Assembly: GCA_024919175.1 (NCBI GenBank)
Contig: CP103804.1
Location: 434,001 to 498,000, forward strand
Direction of reading: 5' to 3'
DNA length: 64,000 nucleotides
Source of the DNA: Clostridioides difficile
GTDB taxonomy: Bacteria > Bacillota > Clostridia > Peptostreptococcales > Peptostreptococcaceae
The position numbers and the translations under genes are program-made. How positions within the stretch are numbered: the first letter of the stretch is position 1; each line of letters starts with the position of its first letter. Below the pieces are notes generated by a model. That model was not told the origin of the DNA and ran no database searches. It saw only the letters and a program-made list of their open reading frames with translations. Below, piece after piece: positions 1-8,654 of this stretch.

Positions 1-690
1 TATATTTTCTTTTGATAAGTTTTCTACAGCCTCTTCAACACTTTGTAACATCCTTCCATAAGTGATTACTGTAACATCAGAACCTTCTTTTTTAATATCT
101 GCCTTTCCAATATCAATTACATAATCTCCCTCTGGGACAATTCCTTTTTTTCTATATAACAATTTGTTTTCAACAAATATTACTGGATTATTGTCTCTTA
201 TAGCTGCTTTTAATAATCCCTTAGCATCTGCTGGTGTTGAAGGTGCAACTACTTTTACTCCTGGCACATGACAAAACCAAGCTTCTAAACTTTGTGAATG
301 TTGTTCTGCTGAACCCGTTCCAGAACCACCAGGACATCTAACAACCATTGGAACCTGAGCTTTGCCACCAAACATATATCTCATTTTTGCTGCTTGATTT
401 ACAATTGCATCCATAGATATTGTAACAAAATCCATAAACATTACTTCCATGATAGGTCTTAACCCAGTTGCAGCTGCTCCTGCAGCTGCTCCTGCTATAG
501 CTGCCTCTGATATAGGAGTGTCTCTTACTCTTTCTGGACCAAATTCATCTATCATTCCCACTGATACACCAAATGCTCCTCCATATATTCCAATATCTTC
601 TCCCATAAATACTACGTTTTCATCTCTTCTCATTTCTTCTGACATTGCTTCTTTTATTGCTTGTGCATATGTTAATTCTCTTGTACTCAT
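1..690 (-). CDS. acoB: Acetoin dehydrogenase E1 beta subunit (partial, 3' end outside window)
   Basis: The visible 230 codons start with MSTRELTYAQAIKEAMSEEM at an ATG (688-690) that has an AGGAGG site about 10 bases upstream. The segment MGEDIGIYGGAFGV and the later DTPISEAAIAGAAAG are typical of E1-beta subunits of 2-oxo acid and acetoin dehydrogenases (transketolase central domain). With AcoA it forms the thiamine-diphosphate-dependent E1 that cleaves acetoin in the cytoplasm. It lies 24 bases behind acoA in the same direction, so the two are an operon; the E2 and E3 genes are expected beyond the left edge. The acetoin assignment rests on the pairing and on recall of this locus. A related branched-chain or pyruvate E1 beta is the alternative. 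Confidence 0.85.
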   Translation of the reverse strand, partial: MSTRELTYAQAIKEAMSEEMRRDENVVFMGEDIGIYGGAFGVSVGMIDEFGPERVRDTPISEAAIAGAAAGAAATGLRPIMEVMFMDFVTISMDAIVNQAAKMRYMFGGKAQVPMVVRCPGGSGTGSAEQHSQSLEAWFCHVPGVKVVAPSTPADAKGLLKAAIRDNNPVIFVENKLLYRKKGIVPEGDYVIDIGKADIKKEGSDVTVITYGRMLQSVEEAVENLSKENI

Positions 691-714
691 TTTTATTTTC
701 CTCCTTTACTATTT

Positions 715-1677
715 TTAGTCTGCATATACATCTTCTAATAAAGATTCTATTTTTGGATTTGGGCTATTTTGAGCAAATTCTACTGCCTCTTCTATTGATT
801 GTTTCGCAAAATCTTCAATTGTATCTAATTCATTTTCATTTGCCATATTATTTTCTATAAGATAATTTTTTAAAAATTTTATAGGGTCTTTTGCCTTCCA
901 TGATTCTATCTCTTCTTTTGTTCTATACACATTTGCATCTGATTTTGAATGACCTAACCATCTATAAGTCCTACTTTCAATTAATACAGGTCCTTCTCCT
1001 CTTCTACATTTTTCAGCTGCTTTTTGTACTGTTTCATATACTTCTATTGGGTTATATCCATCTATTGATATTCCTTCTATACCATAAGATGCTGCTCTTG
1101 TAGCAACACTATCTATATTCATATGGCGTTTTACACTTGTTGACATACCATATAGGTTGTTTTCACAATAAAATATTATTGGTAATTTCCATATTGATGA
1201 CAAGTTTATTCCTTCATGAAAAGTACCTTCATTTGATGCACCATCACCAAAACTACATAAAACTATTTTTCCTGTCTTTTTATATTGTTGTGTAAGTGCA
1301 GCTCCAGGAGCTATAGTAAGACCCCCACCTACGACTCCATTTGCTCCTAAGTTACCTGACTCAATATCTGCTATATGCATTGAGCCTCCTTTTCCTTTAC
1401 AAAATCCAGTCTCTTTTCCCATAAGCTCAGCCATCATTTTATTTAAATCTATTCCCATTCCTATAAATTGGCTATGTCCTCTATGAGTTAATGAAACTAA
1501 ATCGCCTTTTTCTAGCGCCATTACAGCAGCAACACTTGAAGCTTCTTGACCTACTGATAAATGAGTTGTTCCATGTACCATACCTCTTGCAAAAAACCAA
1601 CTAACTTTCTCTTCAAACTTTCTAGCTTGATTCATTCTCTTGTACATTTCAAGCAATGTTTCTTTTGATACTGTCAT
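715..1677 (-). CDS. acoA: Acetoin dehydrogenase E1 alpha subunit, ThDP-dependent
   Basis: 320 residues, the usual length for this family. The thiamine-diphosphate motif is clear: GDGASNEGTFHEGINLSS followed by FYCENNLYGMST. The N-terminal HGTTHLSVGQEA and the phosphorylation-loop region YRWLGHSKSD are typical of E1-alpha. It pairs with AcoB to decarboxylate/cleave acetoin and pass the acetyl unit to a lipoyl E2. The ATG has GGAGGG about 5 bases upstream. It is 37 bases behind the SorC-type regulator gene on the same strand, so the regulator probably heads this operon. I see no sigma-54 promoter, unlike the AcoR-controlled operons of Bacillus. Confidence 0.9.
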   Translation of the reverse strand: MTVSKETLLEMYKRMNQARKFEEKVSWFFARGMVHGTTHLSVGQEASSVAAVMALEKGDLVSLTHRGHSQFIGMGIDLNKMMAELMGKETGFCKGKGGSMHIADIESGNLGANGVVGGGLTIAPGAALTQQYKKTGKIVLCSFGDGASNEGTFHEGINLSSIWKLPIIFYCENNLYGMSTSVKRHMNIDSVATRAASYGIEGISIDGYNPIEVYETVQKAAEKCRRGEGPVLIESRTYRWLGHSKSDANVYRTKEEIESWKAKDPIKFLKNYLIENNMANENELDTIEDFAKQSIEEAVEFAQNSPNPKIESLLEDVYAD

Positions 1678-1714
1678 ATAAATTCCCTCCTATTAGTTTT
1701 TATCTATCTTTTTA

Positions 1715-2668
1715 TTAGTCACAATCTTCTAATAATTTGAGTGCTAAACTGTGATTAATTGCTAAGCTATTTATAAATTTGGCTTTTAATGATGCTTTTA
1801 TTGCTTCTATTTTTTCATCTCCTGAAGCAACACCTATTGTTCTTTTTATCTTTTTCAAATCATTTAGTTTTACTCCTAATACTCTTTGATTAAATTCAAG
1901 TATTGAAGTTTTTCCTTCCTTATCAAAAGCTTGCAAACAAATTGCACCTATTGAGTTATACTTTCTTAAATCGTCTATATCTTCTTCATGCATATATCCT
2001 GAAGCCATTATTGTTGAGTTTAAACTCATGGGATTTCCTATACCCACAATTGCAATAGTTGTTTTGTCTATTAAATCTAGTACTTCTTTAATTTTCTCAT
2101 CTTTACAAAGTCTTTCTTTTGTAGATAAGTCAGACATCACAGCAGGAGCATGTAACAACTTGAAATCTCCTCCAAAAGCTCTTGCTAAACTTACAGCTAT
2201 TTGATTTGCATGTATATCTATTTCATTATCTCCAATTCCTCCTAGCAAAGGTATGAATGTAACATTTTTGCAGTTGTTTTTTTCTACATATCTAGGAATT
2301 TCTTTTAGCGTTGTTCCTATAGAAACTCCAATTATATCATTTTCTTTTACTACTCTCGTAAGATATTCAGACACAGCCCTTGCCAGTTCTTGTTTTTGTG
2401 TTAATGAATCCTGTTTATCATCTACTACTATTACTTCTTTCAATTTATATTTTCTTTCTAAACTTCTTTCTATTTTTTGATAGTCATTTTTTAAAACATC
2501 AACTATTTGTATTTTTACTATTCCTTGCTCAAAAGCTTCTTTTAATATTCTTGATATTGTTGGTCTTGATATTCCCAATTGATTTGCTATTTCTTGTTGA
2601 TTCAAATTATCTTCATAATAAAGAGAACAACATTTCATCATTAATCTTAAATCTCCAATTTTTTTCAT
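1715..2668 (-). CDS. SorC/DeoR-type sugar-binding transcriptional regulator
   Basis: 317 residues. An N-terminal helix-turn-helix (about residues 14-50) contains LNQQEIANQLGISRPTISR. The rest is a SorC-type effector domain, with GVSIGTTLKEIPRY, a central GGIGDNEIDIHANQIA and a C-terminal GVASGDEKIEAIKASL. Proteins of this family bind a phosphorylated sugar or polyol and control the adjacent operon. The ATG has GGAGGAAGGG just upstream. It precedes acoA by 37 bases, so it probably controls the acetoin genes, but the effector cannot be read from the sequence. A sigma-A promoter lies about 70-100 bases upstream. Confidence 0.85.
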   Translation of the reverse strand: MKKIGDLRLMMKCCSLYYEDNLNQQEIANQLGISRPTISRILKEAFEQGIVKIQIVDVLKNDYQKIERSLERKYKLKEVIVVDDKQDSLTQKQELARAVSEYLTRVVKENDIIGVSIGTTLKEIPRYVEKNNCKNVTFIPLLGGIGDNEIDIHANQIAVSLARAFGGDFKLLHAPAVMSDLSTKERLCKDEKIKEVLDLIDKTTIAIVGIGNPMSLNSTIMASGYMHEEDIDDLRKYNSIGAICLQAFDKEGKTSILEFNQRVLGVKLNDLKKIKRTIGVASGDEKIEAIKASLKAKFINSLAINHSLALKLLEDCD

Positions 2669-2741
2669 TTCCCTTCCTCCAAAATCAAGCTTTTTTAGTT
2701 ATTTTTACATTTGTTCAATGATTTTACTTAATTTCAATAAC

Positions 2742-2771
2742 ATTATAGAAGTGGTCTATATAAAAAGTCAA
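2742..2771 (-). promoter_or_regulatory. Predicted sigma-A promoter of the sorC-acoAB operon
   Basis: On the minus strand, TTGACT (2766-2771) and TATAAT (2742-2747) are separated by 18 bases. Transcription would start near 2735, giving a leader of about 65 bases before the regulator ATG. Confidence 0.65.
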
Positions 2772-2829
2772 CTGTTTTTTTGTATAATATAAAATATTCT
2801 GCTTTAAAATAAAATATAGATTCTCCTAT

Positions 2830-2865
2830 AAAAAAGTGGCTCCTGATATACAAGAACCACTTTTA
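2830..2865. terminator. Hairpin with A/T flanks upstream of the aco regulator
   Basis: AAGTGG and CCACTT arms (stem of about 9 bp with one imperfect pair) enclose a short loop and have A-rich and T-rich flanks, so it could terminate in either direction. It sits between two divergent promoters and follows no gene, which suggests a leftover from a former neighbour. Confidence 0.5.
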
Positions 2866-3030
2866 TATAAGAATATTTTATTAATAGTAATAATGTACAT
2901 GAATATGTCCTAGTTTGTGAGTTATATTGACTTCATTTGAAGAACTCATTTTTTAAATAAGCCTATATAATAACTCATGTTTTTATAAACATTAATAAAA
3001 TTATTTTTTATTTTTTGTTTATATTAAATA

Positions 3031-3059
3031 TTGAAGTATCAAAATTAATCTTATATACT
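3031..3059 (+). promoter_or_regulatory. Predicted sigma-A promoter of the merR-type gene
   Basis: TTGAAG (3031-3036), a 17-base spacer and TATACT (3054-3059). The ribosome site GGAGGTGAAA follows at about 3068-3077. The spacing is normal, not the long spacer of a MerR-activated promoter, so I see no sign of MerR autoactivation here. Confidence 0.6.
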
Positions 3060-3080
3060 AAATTTATGGAGGTGAAATAA

Positions 3081-3911
3081 ATGAAAATAGGTGATTTTTC
3101 TAAATTAACAAAAGTCTCAGTACGAATGTTGAGGTATTATGATAAGAAAGGTATTTTAAAACCCGAATACATTGACTCCTATACAGGTCACCGATTATAT
3201 TCAACTAATCAAGTCCCTTTGCTTCAAAAAATTATAATGCTAAGAGACTTAAATTTTAGTATCGTAGAAATAAAAGATATAGTTGACCATTGGAATCAGC
3301 AGTATCTTTTAGATAAAATGTTAAAAAAATTAAATGCAACCTATGAATACATAGAAGAAGAAAAACTTCGTGCTGACAAACTAAAAGAGGCAATTGAGCA
3401 TATTCAAAAAAATGAAATTGAAAAACATTACAATATATCTTTAAAAAGAATAGAAGAAATTCCTATCATCTCATTGAGAAGAAAAATGAATAGCCCTTTC
3501 GAAGAAGGACTCCTTTGGAAAGAGCTAACTGAATTTGTCGTACAAAATAATATTACTATTGACCAGACTAGATACAACAATATAGCTATTTATCATGATA
3601 TTGAAGACGCAGATGATAGAGTTGACATTGAAGTTACTTTCATTGTAAAAAAACTTGGAGCTTCTTCTGGTAATATTTGTTTTAGAATGTTGGAATCTGT
3701 TGAAGTTATGGCTTCAATGATGGTTTATGGCCCTTACTCTAATCTTGAGCTTGCTTATTCGTCATTTGTGCAATGGTTAATTGAACATAATGAATATTCA
3801 ATTGGTGATTATTCACGCCAAATTACCATCGTTGATTATAGACATACAGATAACCCACAAGAATACTTAACCGAAATTCAAATTCCTCTAATTTTAATCG
3901 ATTCTATCTAA
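3081..3911 (+). CDS. MerR family transcriptional regulator with GyrI-like effector domain
   Basis: 276 residues. The N-terminal winged helix is MKIGDFSKLTKVSVRMLRYY, followed by GILKPEYIDSYTGHRLY, which is canonical MerR. A coiled-coil linker of about residues 80-120 follows (EYIEEEKLRADKLKEAIEHI). The C-terminal 150 residues resemble the GyrI/BmrR-type drug-binding domain. Such regulators bind hydrophobic drugs and activate efflux genes by twisting a promoter with a long spacer. It is one of only two plus-strand protein genes here. It converges on the MFS gene and overlaps its end by 8 bases, so its likely targets are the MFS and UvrA-like genes. Confidence 0.85.
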   Translation: MKIGDFSKLTKVSVRMLRYYDKKGILKPEYIDSYTGHRLYSTNQVPLLQKIIMLRDLNFSIVEIKDIVDHWNQQYLLDKMLKKLNATYEYIEEEKLRADKLKEAIEHIQKNEIEKHYNISLKRIEEIPIISLRRKMNSPFEEGLLWKELTEFVVQNNITIDQTRYNNIAIYHDIEDADDRVDIEVTFIVKKLGASSGNICFRMLESVEVMASMMVYGPYSNLELAYSSFVQWLIEHNEYSIGDYSRQITIVDYRHTDNPQEYLTEIQIPLILIDSI

Positions 3912-3940
3912 TTTGTTGGATAGAATCGTTTCTTTTTTTT
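3899..3940 (+). terminator. Intrinsic terminator inside the overlapping 3' ends of merR and the MFS gene
   Basis: CGATTCTATC (3899-3908) and GATAGAATCG (3919-3928) form a perfect 10-bp stem, followed on the plus strand by a T-rich run (3929-3940). The stop codons of both convergent genes lie within or next to the left arm. The minus-strand side has only a weak T tract, so it mainly ends merR. Confidence 0.8.
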
Positions 3941-5106
3941 ATTAGTATGCTTCCACCTAAAAATACCAGAAATAATCCAGGTATAATAAAGGCACTTCTC
4001 AAATTTATAGAACTTAGTGGACCAAATATAAACATACCACATGGTGTAGCCAAAGTTCCCAATAAGTCTACATAGGAGAAAATACGTCCCATATATTCTA
4101 ATTGTGTTTCTTTCTGGATAATTGTAATGAGTGGTGTATAATAGAGAGGACTTCCTATACCCATAATAAACATACTCATCATAAATAGATTAACCTGTTT
4201 ACTAATTACTACTAAAATCATCATCAAACCAAATAGAAGAGCAGAAGAACCAATTAGCTTAAAATTGGAAATTTTAATCTTTTTATAACCCATTACTAGA
4301 CTTGATACCAGTGCTCCTACTGAAAAAGCAATTTCGATTCCACTTAATATCCACACTTTTTCTCCCAAATTATTCGAAGCTAGGAGAGGAGTTAGTTGAG
4401 AAGCAGGGACAACTAGAAATTGAAAAACTGTATATAGTATTAACATACTTTTCAATGTTTTTGAGTTAGACAGATATTGAAATCCTTTTTTCATTTCTCT
4501 TATACTATTTTCTGCTACCTTTTGCCCTATTTCCTGTATTGAAATAGTTGACAATAAGCCAACACCAATAAGTGCAGTCACAACATCAATAAGGAAAACT
4601 TCTCCTAATGGTAACATAGTTAATGCTAAGCCCCCTAAGCCCGGAGAGATAAGTTGTATTATACTCCAAATAGTTGTTGAATAACTATTTGCTCGCAATA
4701 ATTCCTCTTCTGGAATAAATAAAGGAAGGATACTTTTTGAAGCAGGTAATTGAATCCCAGTGCCTAAAGACCTTAAAGTATTAAAAAGGTAAATCCATAA
4801 AATAGACTGATAACCTAAAAAGTATAAAATTGCTAAACAGAGTGTAGCTCCTGCAATAAAAATATCAGACAAAATGATAATCTTTTTCATGGAAAAACGG
4901 TCTGCGATTACTCCTCCCACTAGCATAACGAGTGCTTGTGGGAGAAATGTAGTTATTGTGATTCCTGCAATACTAATTCCTGAGTTTGTTTGAAGGGTGA
5001 CATGCCATATCATTGCCAAAGATACAATAGAGGAGCCTAGCATGGAGATTGTTTGACTAAGCATGTAAGCAGTTAATTTCATTTGCCAACTTTTTTCTTT
5101 TCTCAT
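3904..5106 (-). CDS. MFS transporter, probable drug exporter
   Basis: 400 residues, almost all hydrophobic, with about 12 membrane segments. The loop GGVIADRFSMKKIIILSD after the second segment is MFS motif A. Overall it resembles the Mef/Tet-type drug:proton antiporters of Gram-positive bacteria, though the substrate cannot be deduced. The ATG has AGGAGGAG 5-6 bases upstream. It follows the UvrA-like gene by only 12 bases on the same strand and must be cotranscribed with it. The pairing of an exporter with a UvrA-like ATPase and a MerR drug sensor suggests a shared role in response to a toxic compound. Its 3' end overlaps merR by 8 bases. Confidence 0.85.
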   Translation of the reverse strand: MRKEKSWQMKLTAYMLSQTISMLGSSIVSLAMIWHVTLQTNSGISIAGITITTFLPQALVMLVGGVIADRFSMKKIIILSDIFIAGATLCLAILYFLGYQSILWIYLFNTLRSLGTGIQLPASKSILPLFIPEEELLRANSYSTTIWSIIQLISPGLGGLALTMLPLGEVFLIDVVTALIGVGLLSTISIQEIGQKVAENSIREMKKGFQYLSNSKTLKSMLILYTVFQFLVVPASQLTPLLASNNLGEKVWILSGIEIAFSVGALVSSLVMGYKKIKISNFKLIGSSALLFGLMMILVVISKQVNLFMMSMFIMGIGSPLYYTPLITIIQKETQLEYMGRIFSYVDLLGTLATPCGMFIFGPLSSINLRSAFIIPGLFLVFLGGSILIKKRNDSIQQIR

Positions 5107-5118
5107 ATATTTCTCCTC

Positions 5119-8100
5119 CTATAAGAATCTTCCAGTTATACTATCATGGTTATTTTTTATATCATTAGGTGTTCCAAAAGCAATGATTTCTCCCCCTTGA
5201 GCACCACTATTAGGGCCTATATCAATTATCCAATCAGACGCATTCATGATTTCAGTATTATGTTCAATAACCAGTAAAGAATGTTGTTCCTCTACTAATT
5301 TTTTAAATGTAATTAGTAAATTTTCAATATCTTGAAAATGAAGACCTGTAGTAGGTTCATCTAGGATATATAGTATTCGCTTTTTCGTTTTTGCTCCCAG
5401 TTCTTTAGCTAGCTTCATTCTTTGAGATTCTCCACCACTCAAACCCAAAGTACTTTGTCCTAATTTTAAATAACCTAGTCCAACCTCCTCTAATATAGAT
5501 AATTTTCTAACTAATTCGGAACTTTCTTTAAAAAACTCTTTTGCCTCTCGTACTTCCATGGAAAGAATATCCGCAATAGATTTTTCTTTGTATAAAATTG
5601 ATAAAATTTCTTTTTTATATCGTTTCCCACCACATTCAGAACAAGTTACCCAACTATCAGCCATATATTGTAAAGTGATTTTTGTTTTTCCTAATCCCTG
5701 GCAATTAGGACATTGACCGTTTTTGCTGTTAAAGCTGAAATAACTATCATCAAATAATCGCATCTTGGCCTCTGGCGTTTGAGCAAATATATAACGAATA
5801 TCATCAAAAATATTAATATAAGTGGCTGGAGTGGACCTGTTTGATTTTCCTACAGATGTTTGGTCCATAGTTATGAAACCATCAATCTGTTCTGTTCCAG
5901 TTAGTTCACTATATTTTTTGTTACGACTAACCTTCTCATTTATTTTTTCTTCTAAGGCTGGTATTAAGCTATGAAAAATAAGTGAACTTTTTCCAGAGCC
6001 ACTCACACCTGTAATACAACACATACAGTTTAGTGGAATTTCTACATCAATATTTTTTAAATTATGGGCATTACAACCTTTTAAGCTTAACCATTTTTTA
6101 GGTGCTGGTTTAGTTAGTGTACCTTTTTTCTCTGTTCGTTGAAGATGCTTACCTGTAATAGAGTTTGGATTTTCTATAATCTGTTGAACAGTTCCTTTCG
6201 CAATTATTTTTCCTCCATTTGTTCCCGCTCCAGGACCTACATCAATAATATAATCTGCCTCTAACATAGTATCCTTGTCATGTTCTACGACAATGACAGT
6301 GTTACCCTTATCTCTTAGTTCCTTCATCATCTGAATCATTAAGTGGTGATCTCTAGGGTGTAATCCAATAGAAGGTTCATCTAAAATATAGGTTAATCCA
6401 ATTAATTCATTACCTAATTGACTAGATAAACGGACACGCTGTAGTTCTCCTCCTGATAATGTTGGTGCTGTTCTGTCAGTAGTCAAATAGTGTAGTCCAA
6501 CTTTTAGTAAATAACTAACTCGAATTTCTAGCTCTGTTAGTATATCCTGTGCCACCTTTATTTCATTCTGTTTAAGGTAGTTTGGTAATTCAGATAACCA
6601 ATCCCAGAGTTGTTCTATTGTCAGTTTAGTTAGTTCAGGAAATCTGTAACCTTGAATTGTAGTAAATCTTGCTTCCGTGCTAAGTAGTTCGCCATTACAT
6701 GTATGACATGGTACCTCATCCATGTATTGTTGTGAGGAATTGTTATTTGTATTGGCTTCTCTAAAAAGTCGTTGAATATGATTAACAGCTCCAGACGCAG
6801 GTCTTTTGATTTTTGCTAATCTACCTTTTGATTCATAGCTAAATTCATATATTTTATTCCCAGTACCATATAAAATAGCATCAATAAATTCCTTGGGAAG
6901 TAAGTTCCAAGGTGTAGATAAATCAATATTTTGATATTCTGCAATTGCAAATAATTCGCCTACCATCCAATTTCCAGTTAACTTTTTACCTCTTAATTTT
7001 CCCCAGTAATAAGTAGCTCCATCTAATATGGAAATATTCGGATTCTTTACGATTAATTGAGGGTTAACTTCATAAATAATACCTAGACCATTACAAGTAT
7101 GACATGCTCCTGTATGAGAGTTCGCATTAAATGTCGAAGTATTTATTTTTGAAAAAAGAGTCTCACAATGTGGGCAATAATTTTTTATTTTGTTCTTTTT
7201 CTTTAAGGGAACTTTACAATATGGGCAATGACTTTTCCCAATTGAAACAAATAACATTCGCAAATAATCCCAAATCCCAGTAAGAGTTCCTACTGTAGAA
7301 CGTGGATTTTGACTTCCTTTTTTCTGTTCAATAGCAATTGTAGGTGTTAACCCTTGAAGCAAGTCAAACTCAGGCCTTTGAATTTGCTCTTGTAACTTTG
7401 CAGCATTGCTCAGATTCTCAAAATAACGTCTTTTTCCTTCTTCATAAATTGTATCAAAAGCTAAGGATGATTTGCCACTTCCACTTACTCCTGTAATTAC
7501 TGTAAATTTATTTTTGGGAATACTCACTTCTATATCCTTTAAATTATTTTGTCTCCCTCCTTTTAAATAAATTGTTTCAGTGTTAGAAGATGGTATATAT
7601 TTGATAGGTATTTTTGAAGTCTTAACAAGTTCAAATTTTTTCTCCAATTCGTTAGGATTGCTAAATTGTTTTGATTCTAAAACACCTAATAATTTAAGTT
7701 GAGAAAAAATAGATATCATATATTCTTCTGGTAATTTAGAAATCAAATTATTTAGGTCATTTACCTGTATATCTTTATTAGATAGTATATCAGCGATTTC
7801 ATCCAATAAATTTTTTTCTTGTCTAGTCAGTTGACTGTATTTTTTTGTACTCAATTCTGTCCATAAATCCCAAGGAAGTAACTCTAATCCAATGACATTA
7901 TTAAAATCATGTAGAAGATTTCCTTTTACTGCGTGCCACCCTTTCCAGTTTTTGTTGTATCCAAAATCATCTTGATGAGCAGTACCTTGCCGGCAACTTA
8001 TCCAGGCTTCTGCTCCTGTTAAAAATCCATTTTCTTTACTAATATCATGAGTATCAAAATCAAGTTGAAAATGTTTCTTTTGAATCTCATCAATTTGAGC

Positions 8101-8553
8101 ATCAATTTTTATCCATCTGTTTTGGATTTTATCATAGTATTCAACAACCCAATGATCCTCGTAAGGAATCTCACTTTGAAAATAGTTGGCAAACCCAGCT
8201 CTCATTCTGGCTTCGTGACCTTGATACCTAAGAAAAGAAACAAGTAGCAAGGAATAATCTCTACACATACCCACTAGTCGTTGCTTTGGCTCTCTAGATA
8301 TAGTTAATGCTTGAGAATTTATCCTCATAATCTTCTCTAATATTTGAGTAACTGTACGTAGTAATTCTTCTTCTGATTGTTGCTTACTAAACGATACGCC
8401 ATATAGATTTCCATGTTCTCCATGAATAATTAAATTCTGAACAATTTCTAATAGTTCCGTAGGAGTGTTAGGAAGATTCTTATACTTCTTTTCAAATCTT
8501 GCAGGATTAGTAATTATACTTTGATTTGTATAGTTTAATATTTTCATCATCAT
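5119..8553 (-). CDS. Transglutaminase-like domain fused to class II UvrA (UvrA2-type) tandem ATPase
   Basis: 1144 residues. Residues 1-200 look like a transglutaminase/papain-fold domain, with a candidate Cys97 (VGMCRDYSLLL), His134 (YEDHWVVEYY) and Asp151 (WIKIDAQ) triad. From about residue 330 it is UvrA. Walker A GVSGSGKSS appears twice (about 355 and 840), the signature LSGGE twice (about 699 and 1050), and there are CxxC zinc motifs (CPYC...CPHC near 443-463, CPNC...CSEC later). Only about 80 residues separate the first Walker A from its zinc motif, too few for the UvrB-binding domain, so this is class II UvrA, not repair UvrA. Class II proteins include drug-resistance factors such as DrrC. 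The ATG has AGAGAGGTG upstream; two more in-frame ATGs follow at once. Confidence 0.85.
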   Translation of the reverse strand: MMMKILNYTNQSIITNPARFEKKYKNLPNTPTELLEIVQNLIIHGEHGNLYGVSFSKQQSEEELLRTVTQILEKIMRINSQALTISREPKQRLVGMCRDYSLLLVSFLRYQGHEARMRAGFANYFQSEIPYEDHWVVEYYDKIQNRWIKIDAQIDEIQKKHFQLDFDTHDISKENGFLTGAEAWISCRQGTAHQDDFGYNKNWKGWHAVKGNLLHDFNNVIGLELLPWDLWTELSTKKYSQLTRQEKNLLDEIADILSNKDIQVNDLNNLISKLPEEYMISIFSQLKLLGVLESKQFSNPNELEKKFELVKTSKIPIKYIPSSNTETIYLKGGRQNNLKDIEVSIPKNKFTVITGVSGSGKSSLAFDTIYEEGKRRYFENLSNAAKLQEQIQRPEFDLLQGLTPTIAIEQKKGSQNPRSTVGTLTGIWDYLRMLFVSIGKSHCPYCKVPLKKKNKIKNYCPHCETLFSKINTSTFNANSHTGACHTCNGLGIIYEVNPQLIVKNPNISILDGATYYWGKLRGKKLTGNWMVGELFAIAEYQNIDLSTPWNLLPKEFIDAILYGTGNKIYEFSYESKGRLAKIKRPASGAVNHIQRLFREANTNNNSSQQYMDEVPCHTCNGELLSTEARFTTIQGYRFPELTKLTIEQLWDWLSELPNYLKQNEIKVAQDILTELEIRVSYLLKVGLHYLTTDRTAPTLSGGELQRVRLSSQLGNELIGLTYILDEPSIGLHPRDHHLMIQMMKELRDKGNTVIVVEHDKDTMLEADYIIDVGPGAGTNGGKIIAKGTVQQIIENPNSITGKHLQRTEKKGTLTKPAPKKWLSLKGCNAHNLKNIDVEIPLNCMCCITGVSGSGKSSLIFHSLIPALEEKINEKVSRNKKYSELTGTEQIDGFITMDQTSVGKSNRSTPATYINIFDDIRYIFAQTPEAKMRLFDDSYFSFNSKNGQCPNCQGLGKTKITLQYMADSWVTCSECGGKRYKKEILSILYKEKSIADILSMEVREAKEFFKESSELVRKLSILEEVGLGYLKLGQSTLGLSGGESQRMKLAKELGAKTKKRILYILDEPTTGLHFQDIENLLITFKKLVEEQHSLLVIEHNTEIMNASDWIIDIGPNSGAQGGEIIAFGTPNDIKNNHDSITGRFL

Positions 8554-8564
8554 TCACCTCTCTA

Positions 8565-8594
8565 AATAGAGGTTACAACATGACACTGTGTCAA
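8565..8594 (-). promoter_or_regulatory. Candidate MerR-controlled promoter/operator of the UvrA-like and MFS genes
   Basis: A palindrome TGACACTGTGTCA (8581-8593) lies 28 bases before the start codon. On the minus strand it includes a TTGACA -35 (8589-8594), with TCTATT (8565-8570) 18 bases away or CTATTT 19 bases away. A good -35 with a stretched spacer and a dyad fits MerR-type activation. The predicted start point would fall within the ribosome site, so the exact -10 is uncertain. Confidence 0.45.
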
Positions 8595-8654
8595 TAGCAA
8601 GGGATATTTTTTATTTATTTTTTATTAGCAAGTATATAATATATTGTATTTACA

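Larger units (their letters stand above)
2669..3080. other. Divergent intergenic region between the sorC-type and merR genes
   Basis: 412 bases without a convincing gene. It holds the promoter of the aco operon, an orphan hairpin at about 2830-2865 and the promoter of the merR gene. The rest (about 2880-3030) is very AT-rich and I see nothing assignable in it. Confidence 0.7.

Noticed and set aside
449..1103. Plus-strand hydrophobic frames over acoB and acoA
   Set aside because: Antisense shadows of well-supported genes, with no ribosome site.
3081..8553. Insertion sequence or integrative element around the exporter module
   Set aside because: No transposase, integrase, terminal inverted repeats or target duplication could be seen.
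5119..8553. Housekeeping nucleotide-excision UvrA
   Set aside because: The spacing between the first Walker A and the zinc motif is too short for the UvrB-binding domain, and there is an extra N-terminal domain.
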